64,000 nt of DNA from an uncultured Allosphingosinicella sp. (lineage in GTDB: Bacteria > Pseudomonadota > Alphaproteobacteria > Sphingomonadales > Sphingomonadaceae), in the NCBI GenBank assembly GCA_934539295.1, contig CAKTCN010000002.1:1-64000 (forward strand), read 5' to 3'. A program made the position numbers and the translations under genes. Of the stretch, positions 17,748 to 28,513 are shown in pieces. Position 1 is the stretch's first letter, and every line of letters starts with the position of its first letter. The notes under the pieces are model-generated. The model was not told the DNA's origin. It saw only the letters and a list, made by a program, of their open reading frames with translations, and did no database searches.

Positions 17748-19319
17748 ATGACCGTCCAGCCGTCTGAAACCATCCTCATCGTCGATTTCGGGAGCCAGGT
17801 GACCCAGCTCATCGCGCGGCGCGTGCGCGAGGCGGGGGTGTATAGCGAAATCGTGCCCTTCACCCAGGCAGAGGCGGCGTTCGAGCGGCTTTCTCCCAAG
17901 GGCATCATCCTGTCCGGATCGCCCGCCGGCGTGCCGGAGGAAGGGAGCCCCCGCGCTCCGCAGATCGTGTTCGACAGCGGTCTTCCCATTCTTGGCATCT
18001 GCTACGGCCAGCAGGTGATGACGCACCAGCTTGGCGGCGAGGTCCAGCCTGGGCACCTGACGGGCGAGGGTGGAGAGTTCGGACGCGCCTTCCTCAACGT
18101 CACCGACGAATGCGTGCTGTTCGACGGACTGTGGCAGGTCGGCGAGCGCCACCAGGTGTGGATGAGCCATGGCGACAAGGTCACACGCTTCGCACCCGGC
18201 TTCCGCATCGTCGCGACGTCGGACGGCGCGCCCTTTGCGCTGATCGCCAATGACGAGAAGCGTTATTACGGCACCCAGTTTCACCCGGAGGTCGTGCATA
18301 CGCCGGACGGCGCCAAGCTGATCGCCAATTTCGTGCGTCACGTATGCGGGCTGCGCGGCGACTGGACGATGGCTGAGTTCCGCGCTGCCAAGATCGCCGA
18401 GATCCGCGAGCAGGTGGGCAATGGCAAGGTCATCTGTGGCCTGTCCGGCGGCGTCGATTCGTCCGTCGCGGCCGTTCTCATCCACGAGGCGATCGGCGAG
18501 CAGCTGACATGCGTGTTCGTGGATCACGGCCTGATGCGCGCCAACGAGGCCGAACAGGTCGTCAGCCTGTTCCGCAATCACTACAATATCCCGCTCGTCC
18601 ATGTGGATGCGGAACAGATGTTCCTGTCGGGTCTGGAAGGGGTCACGGATCCGGAGGCCAAGCGCAAGTTCATCGGCAAGACCTTCATCGACGTGTTCGA
18701 GGAGGAGGCGCGCAAGATCGGCGGTGCCGACTTCCTGGCACAGGGCACGCTCTACCCCGACGTGATCGAGAGCGTCAGCTTCACCGGCGGCCCGTCGGTG
18801 ACGATCAAGAGCCACCACAATGTCGGCGGGCTGCCTGAGCGCATGAACATGCAGCTGGTCGAACCCTTGCGCGAGCTCTTCAAGGACGAGGTGCGCGAAC
18901 TCGGCCGCGAACTCGGCCTCACCGAGGCGTTTGTCGGCCGTCATCCGTTTCCCGGCCCTGGCCTCGCCATCCGCATCCCGGGCGAGGTCACAAAGGAACG
19001 CTGCGACATCCTGCGCAAGGCCGATGCGATCTATCTCGAGGAAATCCGCAATGCGGGCCTCTACGACGCGATCTGGCAGGCCTTCGCCGTGCTGCTGCCG
19101 GTCAAGACGGTCGGCGTGATGGGTGATTATCGCACCTATGACAGCGTCTGTGCACTTCGGGCGGTCACGTCCACGGACGGCATGACTGCCGATATCTACC
19201 CCTTCGACGCGGCGTTCCTGAGCCGCGTCGCCACTCGCATCATCAACGAGGTTCGCGGCATCAACCGCGTTGTCTACGACTACACGTCGAAGCCGCCGGG
19301 CACGATCGAGTGGGAATGA
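17748..19319 (+). CDS. guaA: GMP synthase (glutamine-hydrolysing)
   Basis: A 523-residue enzyme that converts XMP to GMP with ATP and glutamine. The class I amidotransferase domain comes first ([20 protein letters not shown]; nucleophile in GICYGQQ; His/Glu in GTQFHPEV). It is followed by the ATP-pyrophosphatase loop GLSGGVDSS near residue 230 and the dimerisation domain ending in [13 protein letters not shown]. Length and ends match bacterial GuaA. The downstream histidine kinase begins 73 bases after its stop. Confidence 0.98.
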   Translation: MTVQPSETILIVDFGSQVTQLIARRVREAGVYSEIVPFTQAEAAFERLSPKGIILSGSPAGVPEEGSPRAPQIVFDSGLPILGICYGQQVMTHQLGGEVQPGHLTGEGGEFGRAFLNVTDECVLFDGLWQVGERHQVWMSHGDKVTRFAPGFRIVATSDGAPFALIANDEKRYYGTQFHPEVVHTPDGAKLIANFVRHVCGLRGDWTMAEFRAAKIAEIREQVGNGKVICGLSGGVDSSVAAVLIHEAIGEQLTCVFVDHGLMRANEAEQVVSLFRNHYNIPLVHVDAEQMFLSGLEGVTDPEAKRKFIGKTFIDVFEEEARKIGGADFLAQGTLYPDVIESVSFTGGPSVTIKSHHNVGGLPERMNMQLVEPLRELFKDEVRELGRELGLTEAFVGRHPFPGPGLAIRIPGEVTKERCDILRKADAIYLEEIRNAGLYDAIWQAFAVLLPVKTVGVMGDYRTYDSVCALRAVTSTDGMTADIYPFDAAFLSRVATRIINEVRGINRVVYDYTSKPPGTIEWE

Positions 19320-19392
19320 TCCGTCCCCCATCCGGAACGATGTTGAAGCCCGGCGGGTTGGACGGAGTCATGGCGGAAGAAGGCAGGGCGGG

Positions 19393-22300
19393 GTGACAAA
19401 CGGTCTGAGCGTCGATGAGGCGCGCGCCTTCCCACACGGCGAGGGTGAACTCGCCGCTCTGATCCGAGCTTATGACTGGGCCTCCACTTCGATGGGCCCG
19501 ATCGAATTGTGGCCGCAGAGCATCCGCACGGTCGTCGAGACGATCCTGATGTCGCCGGTGCCGATCGTCACCTTGTGGGGCGAGGACGGCGTCATGATCT
19601 ACAATGACGCTTATTCGGGTTTTGCCGGCGGGCGCCATCCGGTCCTCCTCGGCTCGAAGGTGCGTGAAGGCTGGCCGGAAGTGGCCGACTTCAACGACAA
19701 TGTCATGAAGGTCGGGCTCGCCGGCGGCACGCTTTCCTACAAGGACCAGGAACTGACGCTTCACCGGAGCGGGCGTCCCGAACAGGTCTGGATGAACCTC
19801 GATTACTCGCCTGTGCTGGGGGAGGACGGTGTTCCGGTCGGCGTGATCTCGATCGTGGTCGAAACCAGCAAGCTGGTGGTCACCAATCGCAAGCTCAGCG
19901 AGAGCGAAGGGCGTTTTCACGCCCTGTCGGACTCGATCGACCAGATGATCTGGACGACGCTTCCTGATGGCTATCACGATTATTACAACCGGCGTTGGTA
20001 CGAATTCACCGGCGTGCCCGATGGTTCGACGGATGGCGATGGCTGGAACGACATGTTCCACCCGGACGACCAGGATCGCGCCTGGGCGGTCTGGCGCCAG
20101 TGCCTGGAAACCGGTGAGCCTTATCACATTGAATATCGCCTGAAGCATCATTCGGGCAGCTACCGCTGGGTATTGGGGCGTGCGCAGCCCGTGCGCGATG
20201 CCGCCGGGCGCATCGCCCGCTGGTACGGCACCTGCACGGACATTGACGACCTCAAGATCGCCGAGGATGCGGTGCGGGCGACAGAGGAGCGCTACCGGCT
20301 AGCGCTCGGCGCAACCAACGACGCGATCTGGGATTGGGACTTCGCCAGCGGATATGTGCGTTGGAACGAGGCGCTGGAGAACGCCTATGGCCACCGCCTG
20401 ACGGAGGTCGAGCCGACCGGCGCCTGGTGGATCGAGCACATCCATCCCGACGACCGCCGACGCGTGGATGAAAGTATCCATGCCGTGATCGACGGCGACG
20501 GCACGCACTGGATCGAGGAATATCGCTTCCGGCGCGCCGACGGCAGCCATGCCGACGTGGTCGATCGCGGTACGGTGGTGCGCGACGAGCGCGGGCGCGC
20601 CGTCCGGATGATCGGCGCCATGCTCGACCTGTCCGAACGCAAGGCGAATGAGAAAGCGCTCGCGTCCAGTAGCGAGCGGCTTCGCCTCGCGACGCAGGCA
20701 GCCGCGATCGGCACCTGGGACTTCGATCCCGTAAGCGGCAATCTGCAGTGGGATGCCCGCACCAAAGAACTGTTCGGTCTCTCGCCTGACGCCGACGCCG
20801 ATTACCAGCTTTTCCTGTCCGGCCTTCATCCAGACGATCGGGAGGCGACCGATATCGCCGTCCAGCACGCGCTTTCCCCCAATGGCGACGGTGTCTACGA
20901 TGTCGAATATCGCACGGTTGGAGTGCAAGACGGCGTCGAACGCTGGGTCGCGGCAAAGGGCGGCGGTGTGTTCGAAAATGGTCGGGCGGTTCGATTCGTC
21001 GGCACCGTGATCGACATCACCCCTGCCAAGCGCGCCGCGGAGGAACTGGCCGGGTCGCGCGCGCTACTGGAAGAGGAGCGCCAGGCGCTGGAGGTGCTCA
21101 ACACCACCGCCGCCAGGATCGCGGCCGAGCTCGACCTTGAACGGCTGACCCAGATAGTCACCGATGCGGGAGTGGAGCTCACCGGCGCACAGTTCGGCGC
21201 GTTCTTCTACAATGTCGTCAACAGCGAGGGGGAGGGCTACATGCTCTATTCGCTGTCGGGCGTGGACCGCGGTGAGTTCGACGCTTTCCCGATGCCGCGC
21301 AATACCCTCATCTTTGCCACCACCTTCAACGGGGAAGGCCCCCTCAGGTCGGACGACATCGTCGCCGATCCGCGCTACGGTAAGCTTGGGCCGCATTTCG
21401 GCATGCCGCGTGGGCACCTGCCGGTGCGGTCATATCTCTCCGTGCCCGTCACGTCGCGATCCGGCGAAGTGATCGGTGGGCTCTTCTTCGGCCATGACCG
21501 GCCCGGCATGTTCAGCGAACGGGCCGAGCGGCTGATGATCGGCCTTGCCGCTCAGGCCGCGATCGGGATCGACAATGCGCGGCTGTTCGAGGCGCGACAG
21601 CGGCTCAACAAGACGCTCGAAAGCCAGGTGGCGGCGCGCACGGCGGAGCGTGACCGCATCTGGCAGGTCAGCCTCGACCTGCTGGGTGTCGCCGACCATC
21701 GCGGCATTTGGGCCAGCGTCAACCCGGCCTGGACGCGCGTGCTCGGATGGAGCCCCGACGAGATCGTCGGCAAGACGTCCGAGTGGCTGGAGCATCCCGA
21801 CGACCGCGAAAACACCCGGTCGGAGGTCGGCAGGCTAGCGGCAGGGCAACAAACGATTGCCTTCGAGAACCGGCTGCGGACCAAGTCGGGCGAGTACCGC
21901 AACCTGTTGTGGAGCGCGGTGCCGATGCAGGATCAGCTATATTGCGTCGCCCGCGATGTCACGGAGCAGCGCCAGCGCGAGGCGGAACTGCAGCAGACGC
22001 AGGATCGCCTGCGTCAGGCGCAGAAGATGGAGACGGTGGGCCAGCTTACCGGCGGCGTCGCGCACGATTTCAACAACCTGCTTCAGATCGTCACAGGCAA
22101 TCTGGAGATCCTGCTGCGCAGCCTGCCCGACGACGCAGCACGCCTGCGCCGAGCGGCCGAGAATGCGCAACGCGGGGCGCAACGTGCGGCGACGCTCACG
22201 CAGCGCCTGCTTGCATTCTCCCGGCGCCAACCGCTTGCACCCAAGAAGCTGGATGCCAACCGCCTGGTCGGGGGCATGTCGGAACTGCTGCACCGCACGT

Positions 22301-23157
22301 TGGGCGAGACGGTGGAAATCGAGACGGTGCTCGCGCCGCGCCTGTGGCAGGTGGAGGCGGATCCCAACCAGCTCGAGAACGCACTTCTCAACCTCGCCAT
22401 CAACGGCCGCGATGCGATGGCGGCAGGTGGAAAGCTGACGATCGAGACGTCGAACGCTCATCTCGACCGCGCCTATGCCGAACAGGATGCCGAGGTCGCA
22501 CCCGGCCAATATGTGGCAATCTGCGTGTCGGACACAGGCGAAGGCATCGATGCCGAGACGCTGACCCGCGTGTTCGAGCCCTTCTTCACCACCAAGGAGG
22601 TCGGCAAGGGCACCGGGCTCGGCCTCTCCATGGTCTACGGCTTCGTCAAGCAGTCGGGCGGCCATGTCCGCATCTATTCGGAACTCGGCCACGGGACGAG
22701 CGTGCGCATCTACCTTCCACGCCTCGTCAACGAGGTGGAGGACGAGGAGGAAGCCGCCGATCAATATGCACCCGAAGGATCGCGTCACGAGACGATCCTC
22801 GTGCTGGAGGATGACGACGATGTGCGCGCATATTCGGTCGAGGTGCTGCGTGAGCTCGGCTATGCGGTGGTCGAGGCACATGACGGACCTACTGCCCTGC
22901 GGCTGCTGGAGCGCGAGGGCAGGATAGACCTCCTGTTCAGCGACGTCGTCCTGCCCGGCGGCATGACGGGCGCGCAGGTCGCTGCGGAAGCTTCGCGGCT
23001 GCGTCCCGGCCTCAGGATCCTGTTCACCACCGGCTATGCGCGCAATGCGATCGTTCACCATGGCCGGCTGGATGCGGGGGTGGAGCTTCTCACCAAACCC
23101 TTCACCTATGCCGATCTTGCGGCACGTGTCCGTGACCTGCTCGACAAGCCGGCATGA
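19393..23157 (+). CDS. Soluble multi-PAS hybrid histidine kinase
   Basis: A 1254-residue hybrid sensor kinase with no membrane segment. Order: PAS-like domain (about 20-155), three PAS_3-type domains to about 550, GAF domain (about 560-735), a fifth PAS, HisKA with phosphoacceptor His891 in [11 protein letters not shown], HATPase_c with [14 protein letters not shown], and a C-terminal receiver with Asp1184 in [11 protein letters not shown]. There is no output domain or adjacent regulator gene. A GTG start at 19393, just after the guaA stop, is chosen over an ATG inside guaA. Its end overlaps the GNAT gene by four bases. Ligand unknown; PAS or GAF could sense redox, light or a small molecule. 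Confidence 0.9.
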   Translation: MTNGLSVDEARAFPHGEGELAALIRAYDWASTSMGPIELWPQSIRTVVETILMSPVPIVTLWGEDGVMIYNDAYSGFAGGRHPVLLGSKVREGWPEVADFNDNVMKVGLAGGTLSYKDQELTLHRSGRPEQVWMNLDYSPVLGEDGVPVGVISIVVETSKLVVTNRKLSESEGRFHALSDSIDQMIWTTLPDGYHDYYNRRWYEFTGVPDGSTDGDGWNDMFHPDDQDRAWAVWRQCLETGEPYHIEYRLKHHSGSYRWVLGRAQPVRDAAGRIARWYGTCTDIDDLKIAEDAVRATEERYRLALGATNDAIWDWDFASGYVRWNEALENAYGHRLTEVEPTGAWWIEHIHPDDRRRVDESIHAVIDGDGTHWIEEYRFRRADGSHADVVDRGTVVRDERGRAVRMIGAMLDLSERKANEKALASSSERLRLATQAAAIGTWDFDPVSGNLQWDARTKELFGLSPDADADYQLFLSGLHPDDREATDIAVQHALSPNGDGVYDVEYRTVGVQDGVERWVAAKGGGVFENGRAVRFVGTVIDITPAKRAAEELAGSRALLEEERQALEVLNTTAARIAAELDLERLTQIVTDAGVELTGAQFGAFFYNVVNSEGEGYMLYSLSGVDRGEFDAFPMPRNTLIFATTFNGEGPLRSDDIVADPRYGKLGPHFGMPRGHLPVRSYLSVPVTSRSGEVIGGLFFGHDRPGMFSERAERLMIGLAAQAAIGIDNARLFEARQRLNKTLESQVAARTAERDRIWQVSLDLLGVADHRGIWASVNPAWTRVLGWSPDEIVGKTSEWLEHPDDRENTRSEVGRLAAGQQTIAFENRLRTKSGEYRNLLWSAVPMQDQLYCVARDVTEQRQREAELQQTQDRLRQAQKMETVGQLTGGVAHDFNNLLQIVTGNLEILLRSLPDDAARLRRAAENAQRGAQRAATLTQRLLAFSRRQPLAPKKLDANRLVGGMSELLHRTLGETVEIETVLAPRLWQVEADPNQLENALLNLAINGRDAMAAGGKLTIETSNAHLDRAYAEQDAEVAPGQYVAICVSDTGEGIDAETLTRVFEPFFTTKEVGKGTGLGLSMVYGFVKQSGGHVRIYSELGHGTSVRIYLPRLVNEVEDEEEAADQYAPEGSRHETILVLEDDDDVRAYSVEVLRELGYAVVEAHDGPTALRLLEREGRIDLLFSDVVLPGGMTGAQVAAEASRLRPGLRILFTTGYARNAIVHHGRLDAGVELLTKPFTYADLAARVRDLLDKPA

Positions 23158-23564
23158 TGATCCGCGCGGCTACTGCGCAGGACGCTGCCGCCGTGATCGC
23201 CTTGTGGAAGGCGTGCGAACTCACGCGCCCCTGGAACGACCCGCAGGCGGACTTCACCCGCGCGTTGGAGGGCAAGCTGTCGGACATCCTCGTCGCCTAC
23301 CAAGGTGACGCGCTTGCAGGCACGCTCATGGCGGGATTCGACGGGCATCGCGGCTGGATCTATTATCTCGCCACTGCTCCGGCGGCCCGTAGGCAGGGGA
23401 TCGGCCGCGCTCTCATGCAGGCCGCGGAGACCTGGCTACGCGAACGCGGCGCGCCCAAGATCCAGCTCATGGTACGCGAAGACAACGACGCCGCGCTCGG
23501 CTTCTACGAGTCGCTCGGCCTGGAACGCCAGAAGGTGGTGACGCTCGGCCGCTTCCTGGATTAG
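23154..23564 (+). CDS. GNAT acetyltransferase, YpeA-like
   Basis: A 136-residue Gcn5-related N-acetyltransferase close to E. coli Ype[33 protein letters not shown], the acetyl-CoA loop [10 protein letters not shown] and [13 protein letters not shown] all correspond. The substrate is unknown. The ATG lies inside the kinase stop (ATGATG), so the two are coupled, and the YffB-like gene follows after 10 bases, forming a small operon. Confidence 0.9.
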   Translation: MMIRAATAQDAAAVIALWKACELTRPWNDPQADFTRALEGKLSDILVAYQGDALAGTLMAGFDGHRGWIYYLATAPAARRQGIGRALMQAAETWLRERGAPKIQLMVREDNDAALGFYESLGLERQKVVTLGRFLD

Positions 23565-23574
23565 GAATGCGCCC

Positions 23575-23919
23575 ATGATCACGCTCTACGGCATCCCGAA
23601 CTGCGACACAGTGAAGAAGGCGCGTGGCTGGTTGGACGCGCACCACCTGCCTTACGATTTTCACGACTACAAGAAGGCTGGTGCGGACGAGGCGCGCCTG
23701 CGCCGCTGGGTCTCCGAACTTGGCTGGGAGAAGCTCCTCAACCGCGCCGGCACGACGTTCCGCAAGTTGCCGGACGAGGACAGGCAGGCACTGGACGCGG
23801 ACAAGGCCATCCGCCTGATGCGGGCACAACCTTCCATGATCAAGCGTCCGGTCGTCGAGCATGACGGCGGGTTGCTCGTCGGCTTCAAGCCTGATGAGTG
23901 GGAGCAGGCGCTGGCCTGA
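23575..23919 (+). CDS. ArsC/Spx family protein, YffB type
   Basis: A 114-residue thioredoxin-fold protein of the ArsC/Spx family. It has a single active-site cysteine in [15 protein letters not shown] and the later [14 protein letters not shown] segment, as in YffB. YffB-type proteins are glutathione-dependent thiol reductases rather than proven arsenate reductases; no ars genes are near. It is the last gene of the kinase-GNAT-YffB set. Confidence 0.9.
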   Translation: MITLYGIPNCDTVKKARGWLDAHHLPYDFHDYKKAGADEARLRRWVSELGWEKLLNRAGTTFRKLPDEDRQALDADKAIRLMRAQPSMIKRPVVEHDGGLLVGFKPDEWEQALA

Positions 23920-23966
23920 AGCGGTGTGCTTTGCCAGCGATGCTGCTGGACGCTAGAGGTTCAAAC

Positions 23967-24821
23967 ATGTCCACGACCTACACGCTCGACACCGCCACCA
24001 GCCGCGCCAATCCGACACCGGCGCCGATGAAGCGCCTGACCGTGCCCAAGCTGCAGGCTCGTAAAGGCGGCGATCCGATCGTGATGCTGACCGCCTATAC
24101 GGCCCGCACGGCGCAGTTGCTCGATCCGCATTGCGACATATTGCTGGTCGGCGACAGCCTTGGTCAGGTGATCTACGGGCTGCCATCGACCGTGCCCGTG
24201 ACGCTCGACATGATGTGCGCGCATGGCGCCGCGGTGGTGCGCGGCTCCTGGCACTCGGCCGTGGCCGTAGACATGCCGTTCGGCAGCTATGAGGAAAGTC
24301 CACAGCAGGCATTCCGCAGTGCATCGCGCATCCTCAAGGAAACGGGCGCGGTGGCAGTGAAGCTGGAAGGCGGCGAGGCGATGGCGGATACGATCGCCTT
24401 TCTCACCGGCCGCGGCATACCGGTGATCGGCCATGTCGGGCTCACCCCGCAGGCGGTAAACGCGCTCGGCGGCTACGGCGCGCGCGGGCGTAGCGAGGCT
24501 GAGGCCGAGAAGATCGTGCGCGACGCCAAGGCGGTCGCAGAAGCGGGCAGCTTCATGGTCGTGCTGGAGGGCGTGATGGAGGACATCGCGATCGAGATCA
24601 CGAATGCAATTGCTTGTCCGACCATCGGCATCGGCGCATCGGCGCGATGCGACGGCCAGGTGCTGGTGACCGAGGACATGCTGGGCCTGTTCGAACGCAC
24701 CGCCCGTTTCGTGAAGCGTTACGGCGACATGGCCGGCAGTATTTCGGCCGCTGCCGAGGCCTATGCGTCGGAGGTGCGTTCGCGGGCTTTTCCGGGGGAA
24801 GAGCAGATCTACCGCAAGTAG
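23967..24821 (+). CDS. panB: 3-methyl-2-oxobutanoate hydroxymethyltransferase
   Basis: A 284-residue first-step enzyme of pantothenate synthesis, transferring a hydroxymethyl group from methylene-THF to 2-oxoisovalerate. Conserved stretches are [55 protein letters not shown] and [20 protein letters not shown]. The first 25 residues are a nonconserved extension; ATG 23967 has an AGAGG ribosome site, while a longer frame begins inside the upstream gap without homology. panC is not adjacent. Confidence 0.96.
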   Translation: MSTTYTLDTATSRANPTPAPMKRLTVPKLQARKGGDPIVMLTAYTARTAQLLDPHCDILLVGDSLGQVIYGLPSTVPVTLDMMCAHGAAVVRGSWHSAVAVDMPFGSYEESPQQAFRSASRILKETGAVAVKLEGGEAMADTIAFLTGRGIPVIGHVGLTPQAVNALGGYGARGRSEAEAEKIVRDAKAVAEAGSFMVVLEGVMEDIAIEITNAIACPTIGIGASARCDGQVLVTEDMLGLFERTARFVKRYGDMAGSISAAAEAYASEVRSRAFPGEEQIYRK

Positions 24822-24844
24822 GCTGCTTGCCCGCGCGCCATGCG

Positions 24845-24884
24845 TCTCTCCTACTTTGCTCGAAGTGATCCAGAGTAGGGGAGA
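24845..24884. terminator. Hairpin between convergent panB and aroB
   Basis: Inverted arms TCTCTCCTACT (24845-24855) and AGTAGGGGAGA (24874-24884) pair over 11 bp with one wobble and an 18-base loop, in the 76-base gap between the convergent stops. A T-tract is lacking, so bidirectional termination is only a possibility. Confidence 0.35.
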
Positions 24885-24897
24885 ATAGTTCAGCCCG

Positions 24898-26001
24898 TCA
24901 GCGCCCGGCCAGCTCACGTTCGAGGAACGCGGCGACCTGCTTCCAGGTCAGTTCATGCTCCACATGCGCCTGGCCGATCCCGCGGGCCAGGATGAGCACG
25001 GGCTTGCCGCCCTCGCTCTTCTTGTCCTGGACCATGTGGGCCACCATCCGCTCCGCGCTCGTGTCCAGGTCCGCAAGGATGGATGACGGCAAGCCGACCG
25101 CATCCAGGTGTCGCGCCACCCGCACGGCATCTTCCTCGCCGCACATGCCGAGAGATGCGGAGAAGCGGAACGCCAGCGCCATTCCGATCGCCACCGATTC
25201 GCCGTGCAGCAGGCGGTCGGAAAAGCCCGTCTCCGCCTCCAACGCATGACCGAACGTGTGGCCGAGGTTGAGCAATGCGCGTCGACCCTTTTCGCGCTCG
25301 TCCTCCGCCACGATCGCAGCCTTGGCGCGCACGCTGACCTCGATCGCGTGCAGCCGCGCCTCGACATCGCCGTCGATCAGCGCCGGCCCGTTCGCCTCGC
25401 ACCATGCAAAGAAGTCGGGGTCGTCGATGAGCCCGTATTTCACCACTTCCGCATAGCCTGCCAGCACCTCGCGGCGGGGTAGGGTGAGGAGGCTCGCTGG
25501 GTCGATCAGCACCAAGCTCGGTTGGTGAAAGGTGCCGACCAGGTTCTTGCCGGCTGCGGAATTGATCGCAGTCTTTCCGCCCACAGACGAATCGACCTGC
25601 GCCAGCAAGGTTGTCGGCACCTGGATGAATCCGCATCCGCGCTTCATGATCGAAGCCGCGAAGCCGGCCAGGTCGCCGATGACGCCTCCCCCCAGCGCCA
25701 CCAGCTTGTCGCCGCGCTCCAGCCCACGCGACAGCAATGCCTCAACCAGTTCGCGCAAGCCGTCCCAGCTCTTGGTGCCTTCGCCGGCGGGAAGCACGAC
25801 CTGATCGGCCACCATCCCCGCCTCATCCAATGAGGCAGAGAAACGCTCGCCCAGTGCCGACCAGACCCGCTCATCGGTGACCACGACCAGTCGTCCGCCG
25901 CGGGCATGCGGCGCCAGCAGGTTACCGGCCTGACCGAGCAGCCCGTCCTCGATCAGGATGGGGTAGCTCCTGCTGCCCAGCGCAACGTCGACCTGTCTCA
26001 A
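24898..26001 (-). CDS. aroB: 3-dehydroquinate synthase
   Basis: A 367-residue NAD-dependent enzyme of the shikimate pathway making 3-dehydroquinate from DAHP. Seen are LPAGEGTKSWDGLRELVEALL, ALGGGVIGDLAGFAAS, VPTTLLAQVDSSVGGKTAIN and the zinc ligands in LNLGHTFGHALE and LLHGESVAIG. The best start is TTG 26001 (LRQVDVALGSRSYPI), which overlaps the aroK stop as TTGA; no suitable ATG or GTG exists at the family's N-terminus. This gives aroK-aroB translational coupling. It ends convergent with panB. Confidence 0.95.
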   Translation of the reverse strand: MRQVDVALGSRSYPILIEDGLLGQAGNLLAPHARGGRLVVVTDERVWSALGERFSASLDEAGMVADQVVLPAGEGTKSWDGLRELVEALLSRGLERGDKLVALGGGVIGDLAGFAASIMKRGCGFIQVPTTLLAQVDSSVGGKTAINSAAGKNLVGTFHQPSLVLIDPASLLTLPRREVLAGYAEVVKYGLIDDPDFFAWCEANGPALIDGDVEARLHAIEVSVRAKAAIVAEDEREKGRRALLNLGHTFGHALEAETGFSDRLLHGESVAIGMALAFRFSASLGMCGEEDAVRVARHLDAVGLPSSILADLDTSAERMVAHMVQDKKSEGGKPVLILARGIGQAHVEHELTWKQVAAFLERELAGR

Positions 26002-26537
26002 TTCTGCTCTTTCCCGGCGAGTGCGCGCATGATGCTCTCCACCGTCTCTTCGTGCGGCAAGGGGCTGCTGCACACATGGATTAGCGCCTGTGCATAGACA
26101 GGATTTCGCACGGCTGCGAGGTCGCGCAGCACGACCCGCGGATCCTTGTCGCGCAGCAGCGGCCGGGTCTTGCGCCGCCCGACGCGCTGCACCAGAGTTT
26201 CGATGTCGGCGTCGAGCCACACGGTGGTGCTGCGTTCGAGTAGCAGGGCACGGGTGTCGTCGCGCATAAAGGCGCCTCCGCCCGTGGCGATCACCCGCGG
26301 ACGTCCCTCGACCAGCCGAGCGATCACGCGCTGCTCCCCGTCCCGAAAGCTTTCTTCCCCGAAGCGCACGAATATTTCCGACACGCTGAGGTTTGCCGCT
26401 TTCTCGATCTCCTCATCGGAATCGACGAAGTCGACACCCAGTCTTTTCGCCAGGCGCTTGCCCACGGTCGATTTCCCCGCGCCCATCAACCCGACGAGCA
26501 CGATGGATCGGTCGAGTGGGAGAAGGGACCGGGTCAT
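25998..26537 (-). CDS. aroK: Shikimate kinase
   Basis: A 179-residue kinase phosphorylating shikimate at the 3-position. Its P-loop GLMGAGKSTVGK is near residues 16-27, the shikimate site is DSDEEIEKAA, then FRDGEQRVIARL, and GGGAFM is the substrate loop. The ATG 26537 is the first start consistent with the family; the open frame upstream runs antisense into the next gene. It is followed by aroB with overlapping codons, the usual aroKB pair. Confidence 0.95.
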   Translation of the reverse strand: MTRSLLPLDRSIVLVGLMGAGKSTVGKRLAKRLGVDFVDSDEEIEKAANLSVSEIFVRFGEESFRDGEQRVIARLVEGRPRVIATGGGAFMRDDTRALLLERSTTVWLDADIETLVQRVGRRKTRPLLRDKDPRVVLRDLAAVRNPVYAQALIHVCSSPLPHEETVESIMRALAGKEQN

Positions 26538-26586
26538 TGCCGGAGGGGCTATACATGGCCGTGCCCGCTGGGGCAAAAGGCTGGTC

Positions 26587-26760
26587 ATGCGTAGAACCAT
26601 GCTCACTCCGCCCAAGCGGCGCAAGTCGCCCCTGCCGGCCATTCTGCTCATCATCCTCCTGCTGATCGTCGGGGGTGCCATCTACCTCACGACCGTCGAT
26701 ACCGAGGTGCCGACCCAGAGGATCGAGCAGGACGTGACCAATGAAGCGCTGGCCAAGTAA
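26587..26760 (+). CDS. Small single-pass membrane protein, 57 residues
   Basis: A short, unrecognised protein: a basic start (MRRTMLTPPKRRKSP), one strongly hydrophobic helix of about 20 residues (LPAILLIILLLIVGGAIYL), then a short periplasmic tail ending QDVTNEALAK. Topology would be cytoplasmic N-terminus. It is divergent from aroK by 49 bases and overlaps the start of the 590-residue exported protein by 20 bases, so the two are probably coupled and may form an anchor-partner pair. A start at the second Met is possible. Confidence 0.65.
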   Translation: MRRTMLTPPKRRKSPLPAILLIILLLIVGGAIYLTTVDTEVPTQRIEQDVTNEALAK

Positions 26761-28513
26761 GGCCATCTTCCTGGCCGGCGCCGCGGCGCTGGGCATGGCG
26801 ATCCCGGCATTCAGCCAGGGCGCACCGGAATCGATCCTGCCTCCCGGATTCGAGGAACCGACCGAGCCGGCGACCAACGAAGTGGCGCCTGCAGGTCCGG
26901 CAGTTCCTGCCATGCCTGTGTCGCCGCTGCCCGGCGAAGGGCAAACGGTGGTCACCGATTCTGCCGTCGACGACCTCGCGGCTCTTGAAGAAGAGGAGGT
27001 CGAGCCGCCGATCGAGATCCCCGACGGGGCAAGGCGCCCACTGGACTATGTCGGCCCGCTGGGACCTGCTGACACCGGCCTTGCAGCAGATGCCTTCGGC
27101 ACGGCCAACGGTCGCTACCTGTCTTCGCTGATGCGCCGCCTGGATGCGCCGCTGCCGTCGCGCTGGGCGTCCATCCTGCTGCGCCGTGCACTCCTTTCGA
27201 ACGTGCGTACGCCCGTCGGCGTGCAGCCCGCCGACTGGGTGGCGGAACGCGCGTGGCTGCTGCTGCGCATGGGCGAGGCCGACGGCGCACGCATGCTGGT
27301 CCAGTCGGTGGACGTGGATCGCTTCACCCCCAAGATGTTCGCCGTTGCGGTGCAGACGGCTCTTGCCACGGCCGATCCGGCGGGCTTGTGCCCGTTGGTG
27401 GCACCGGGGCGCGAGACCTCCGACGAGCCGGTCTGGGCGCTCGCGGACGCAATCTGCGCCTCGCTGGGCGCCGAAGCCGGGCGCGCCAGTGCGCTGATCG
27501 ACCAGGCACGGCGCCGCGGCACCGCGCGCGGTGTCGACCTCCTCCTGACAGAGAAGATGGTGGGGGCCGGCACCGACAGCCGGCGGGCGGTCACCGTGGA
27601 CTGGGGCGAGGTCGACGGGCTCAACACCTATCGCTTCGGCCTTGCAGCCGCGACGGGCATGGACATTCCGGCCAACCTCATGGCCGCGGCGGGCTCCCGC
27701 ATGCAGGCTTGGCAGGCACGCGCTCCCATGATCCCGCTGGAACGACGCACGGGCGCTGCAGAGACTGCCGCCGCGCTCGGCGTCTTCTCCAACCCTTCGC
27801 TGGTCGAGATGTACAGCCTCCTTGCCGACCAGACCGACGTGGCGGAATTGCAGGGAAGCGTGGGCGGCCGCCTGCGCACGGCTTATGCTGGCCGTACGCT
27901 CGAGGCGCGGATCGGCGCCATTCGTGCTTTGTGGGGCGAGGGCGATACGCCCGCGCGGCGCTATGCGCGCCAGATACTCACCGCCGTTGCCGCCGCGCAA
28001 TTGCCGCCATCCGCGGCGCTCGACGGGGATGCGCACCTGTTGCTCGCGTCCATGCTCTCGGCCGGGCTGGACGATGCCGCATCGCGCTGGGCACCCCGCG
28101 CAGCGTCGCTGGACGGGGATGTGGGCGAGCGTGCCTGGGCACTGCTCGCCGTCGGTGCACCGCGCCAGGTCTTCGACCTCAGCACCGGCCGCGTCGGGGG
28201 GCATGCACAGGGCAGCTTCCTTTTCGCCGGGCTTGCCGGTCTGGGCCGCATCGAGGAGGGGAGCCAGGGCGACCTCGCGCAGGATCTGTCGGTGCCGATC
28301 GGCCAGGAGAATAGCTGGACCCGCATGCTCGATCAGGCCGTGCGCAACCGGCAGCCGGGCACTGTGGCGCTCCTGGCCGCACTCGGCATGCAGACGCCGC
28401 GTTGGGAAGGCGTCCCGCCAGCGCATCTTTATCGCATCGTACGCGCGCTGCGGCAGGTGGGCCTTGAATTTGAGGCGCGCATGATCGCCGCGGAAGCGCT
28501 GAGCCGCACGTGA
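26741..28513 (+). CDS. Exported alpha-helical protein of unknown function, 590 residues
   Basis: I do not recognise a named family; it appears to be a sphingomonad-type protein placed before xerD. A signal peptide (KRWPSKAIFLAGAAALGMAI to FSQG) is followed by a Pro/Glu-rich linker (about 28-95). The rest is alanine- and leucine-rich helices resembling repeat scaffolds (for example AERAWLLLRMGEADGARMLV). It is likely periplasmic, probably a tetratricopeptide- or SLT-shoulder-like solenoid, which is inference. Its start lies within the small membrane protein and its stop overlaps the xerD GTG. Confidence 0.7.
   Translation: MKRWPSKAIFLAGAAALGMAIPAFSQGAPESILPPGFEEPTEPATNEVAPAGPAVPAMPVSPLPGEGQTVVTDSAVDDLAALEEEEVEPPIEIPDGARRPLDYVGPLGPADTGLAADAFGTANGRYLSSLMRRLDAPLPSRWASILLRRALLSNVRTPVGVQPADWVAERAWLLLRMGEADGARMLVQSVDVDRFTPKMFAVAVQTALATADPAGLCPLVAPGRETSDEPVWALADAICASLGAEAGRASALIDQARRRGTARGVDLLLTEKMVGAGTDSRRAVTVDWGEVDGLNTYRFGLAAATGMDIPANLMAAAGSRMQAWQARAPMIPLERRTGAAETAAALGVFSNPSLVEMYSLLADQTDVAELQGSVGGRLRTAYAGRTLEARIGAIRALWGEGDTPARRYARQILTAVAAAQLPPSAALDGDAHLLLASMLSAGLDDAASRWAPRAASLDGDVGERAWALLAVGAPRQVFDLSTGRVGGHAQGSFLFAGLAGLGRIEEGSQGDLAQDLSVPIGQENSWTRMLDQAVRNRQPGTVALLAALGMQTPRWEGVPPAHLYRIVRALRQVGLEFEARMIAAEALSRT

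Noticed and set aside
23575..23919. Arsenate reductase as part of an arsenic resistance operon
   Set aside because: The protein is of the YffB type and no arsenic genes are close.
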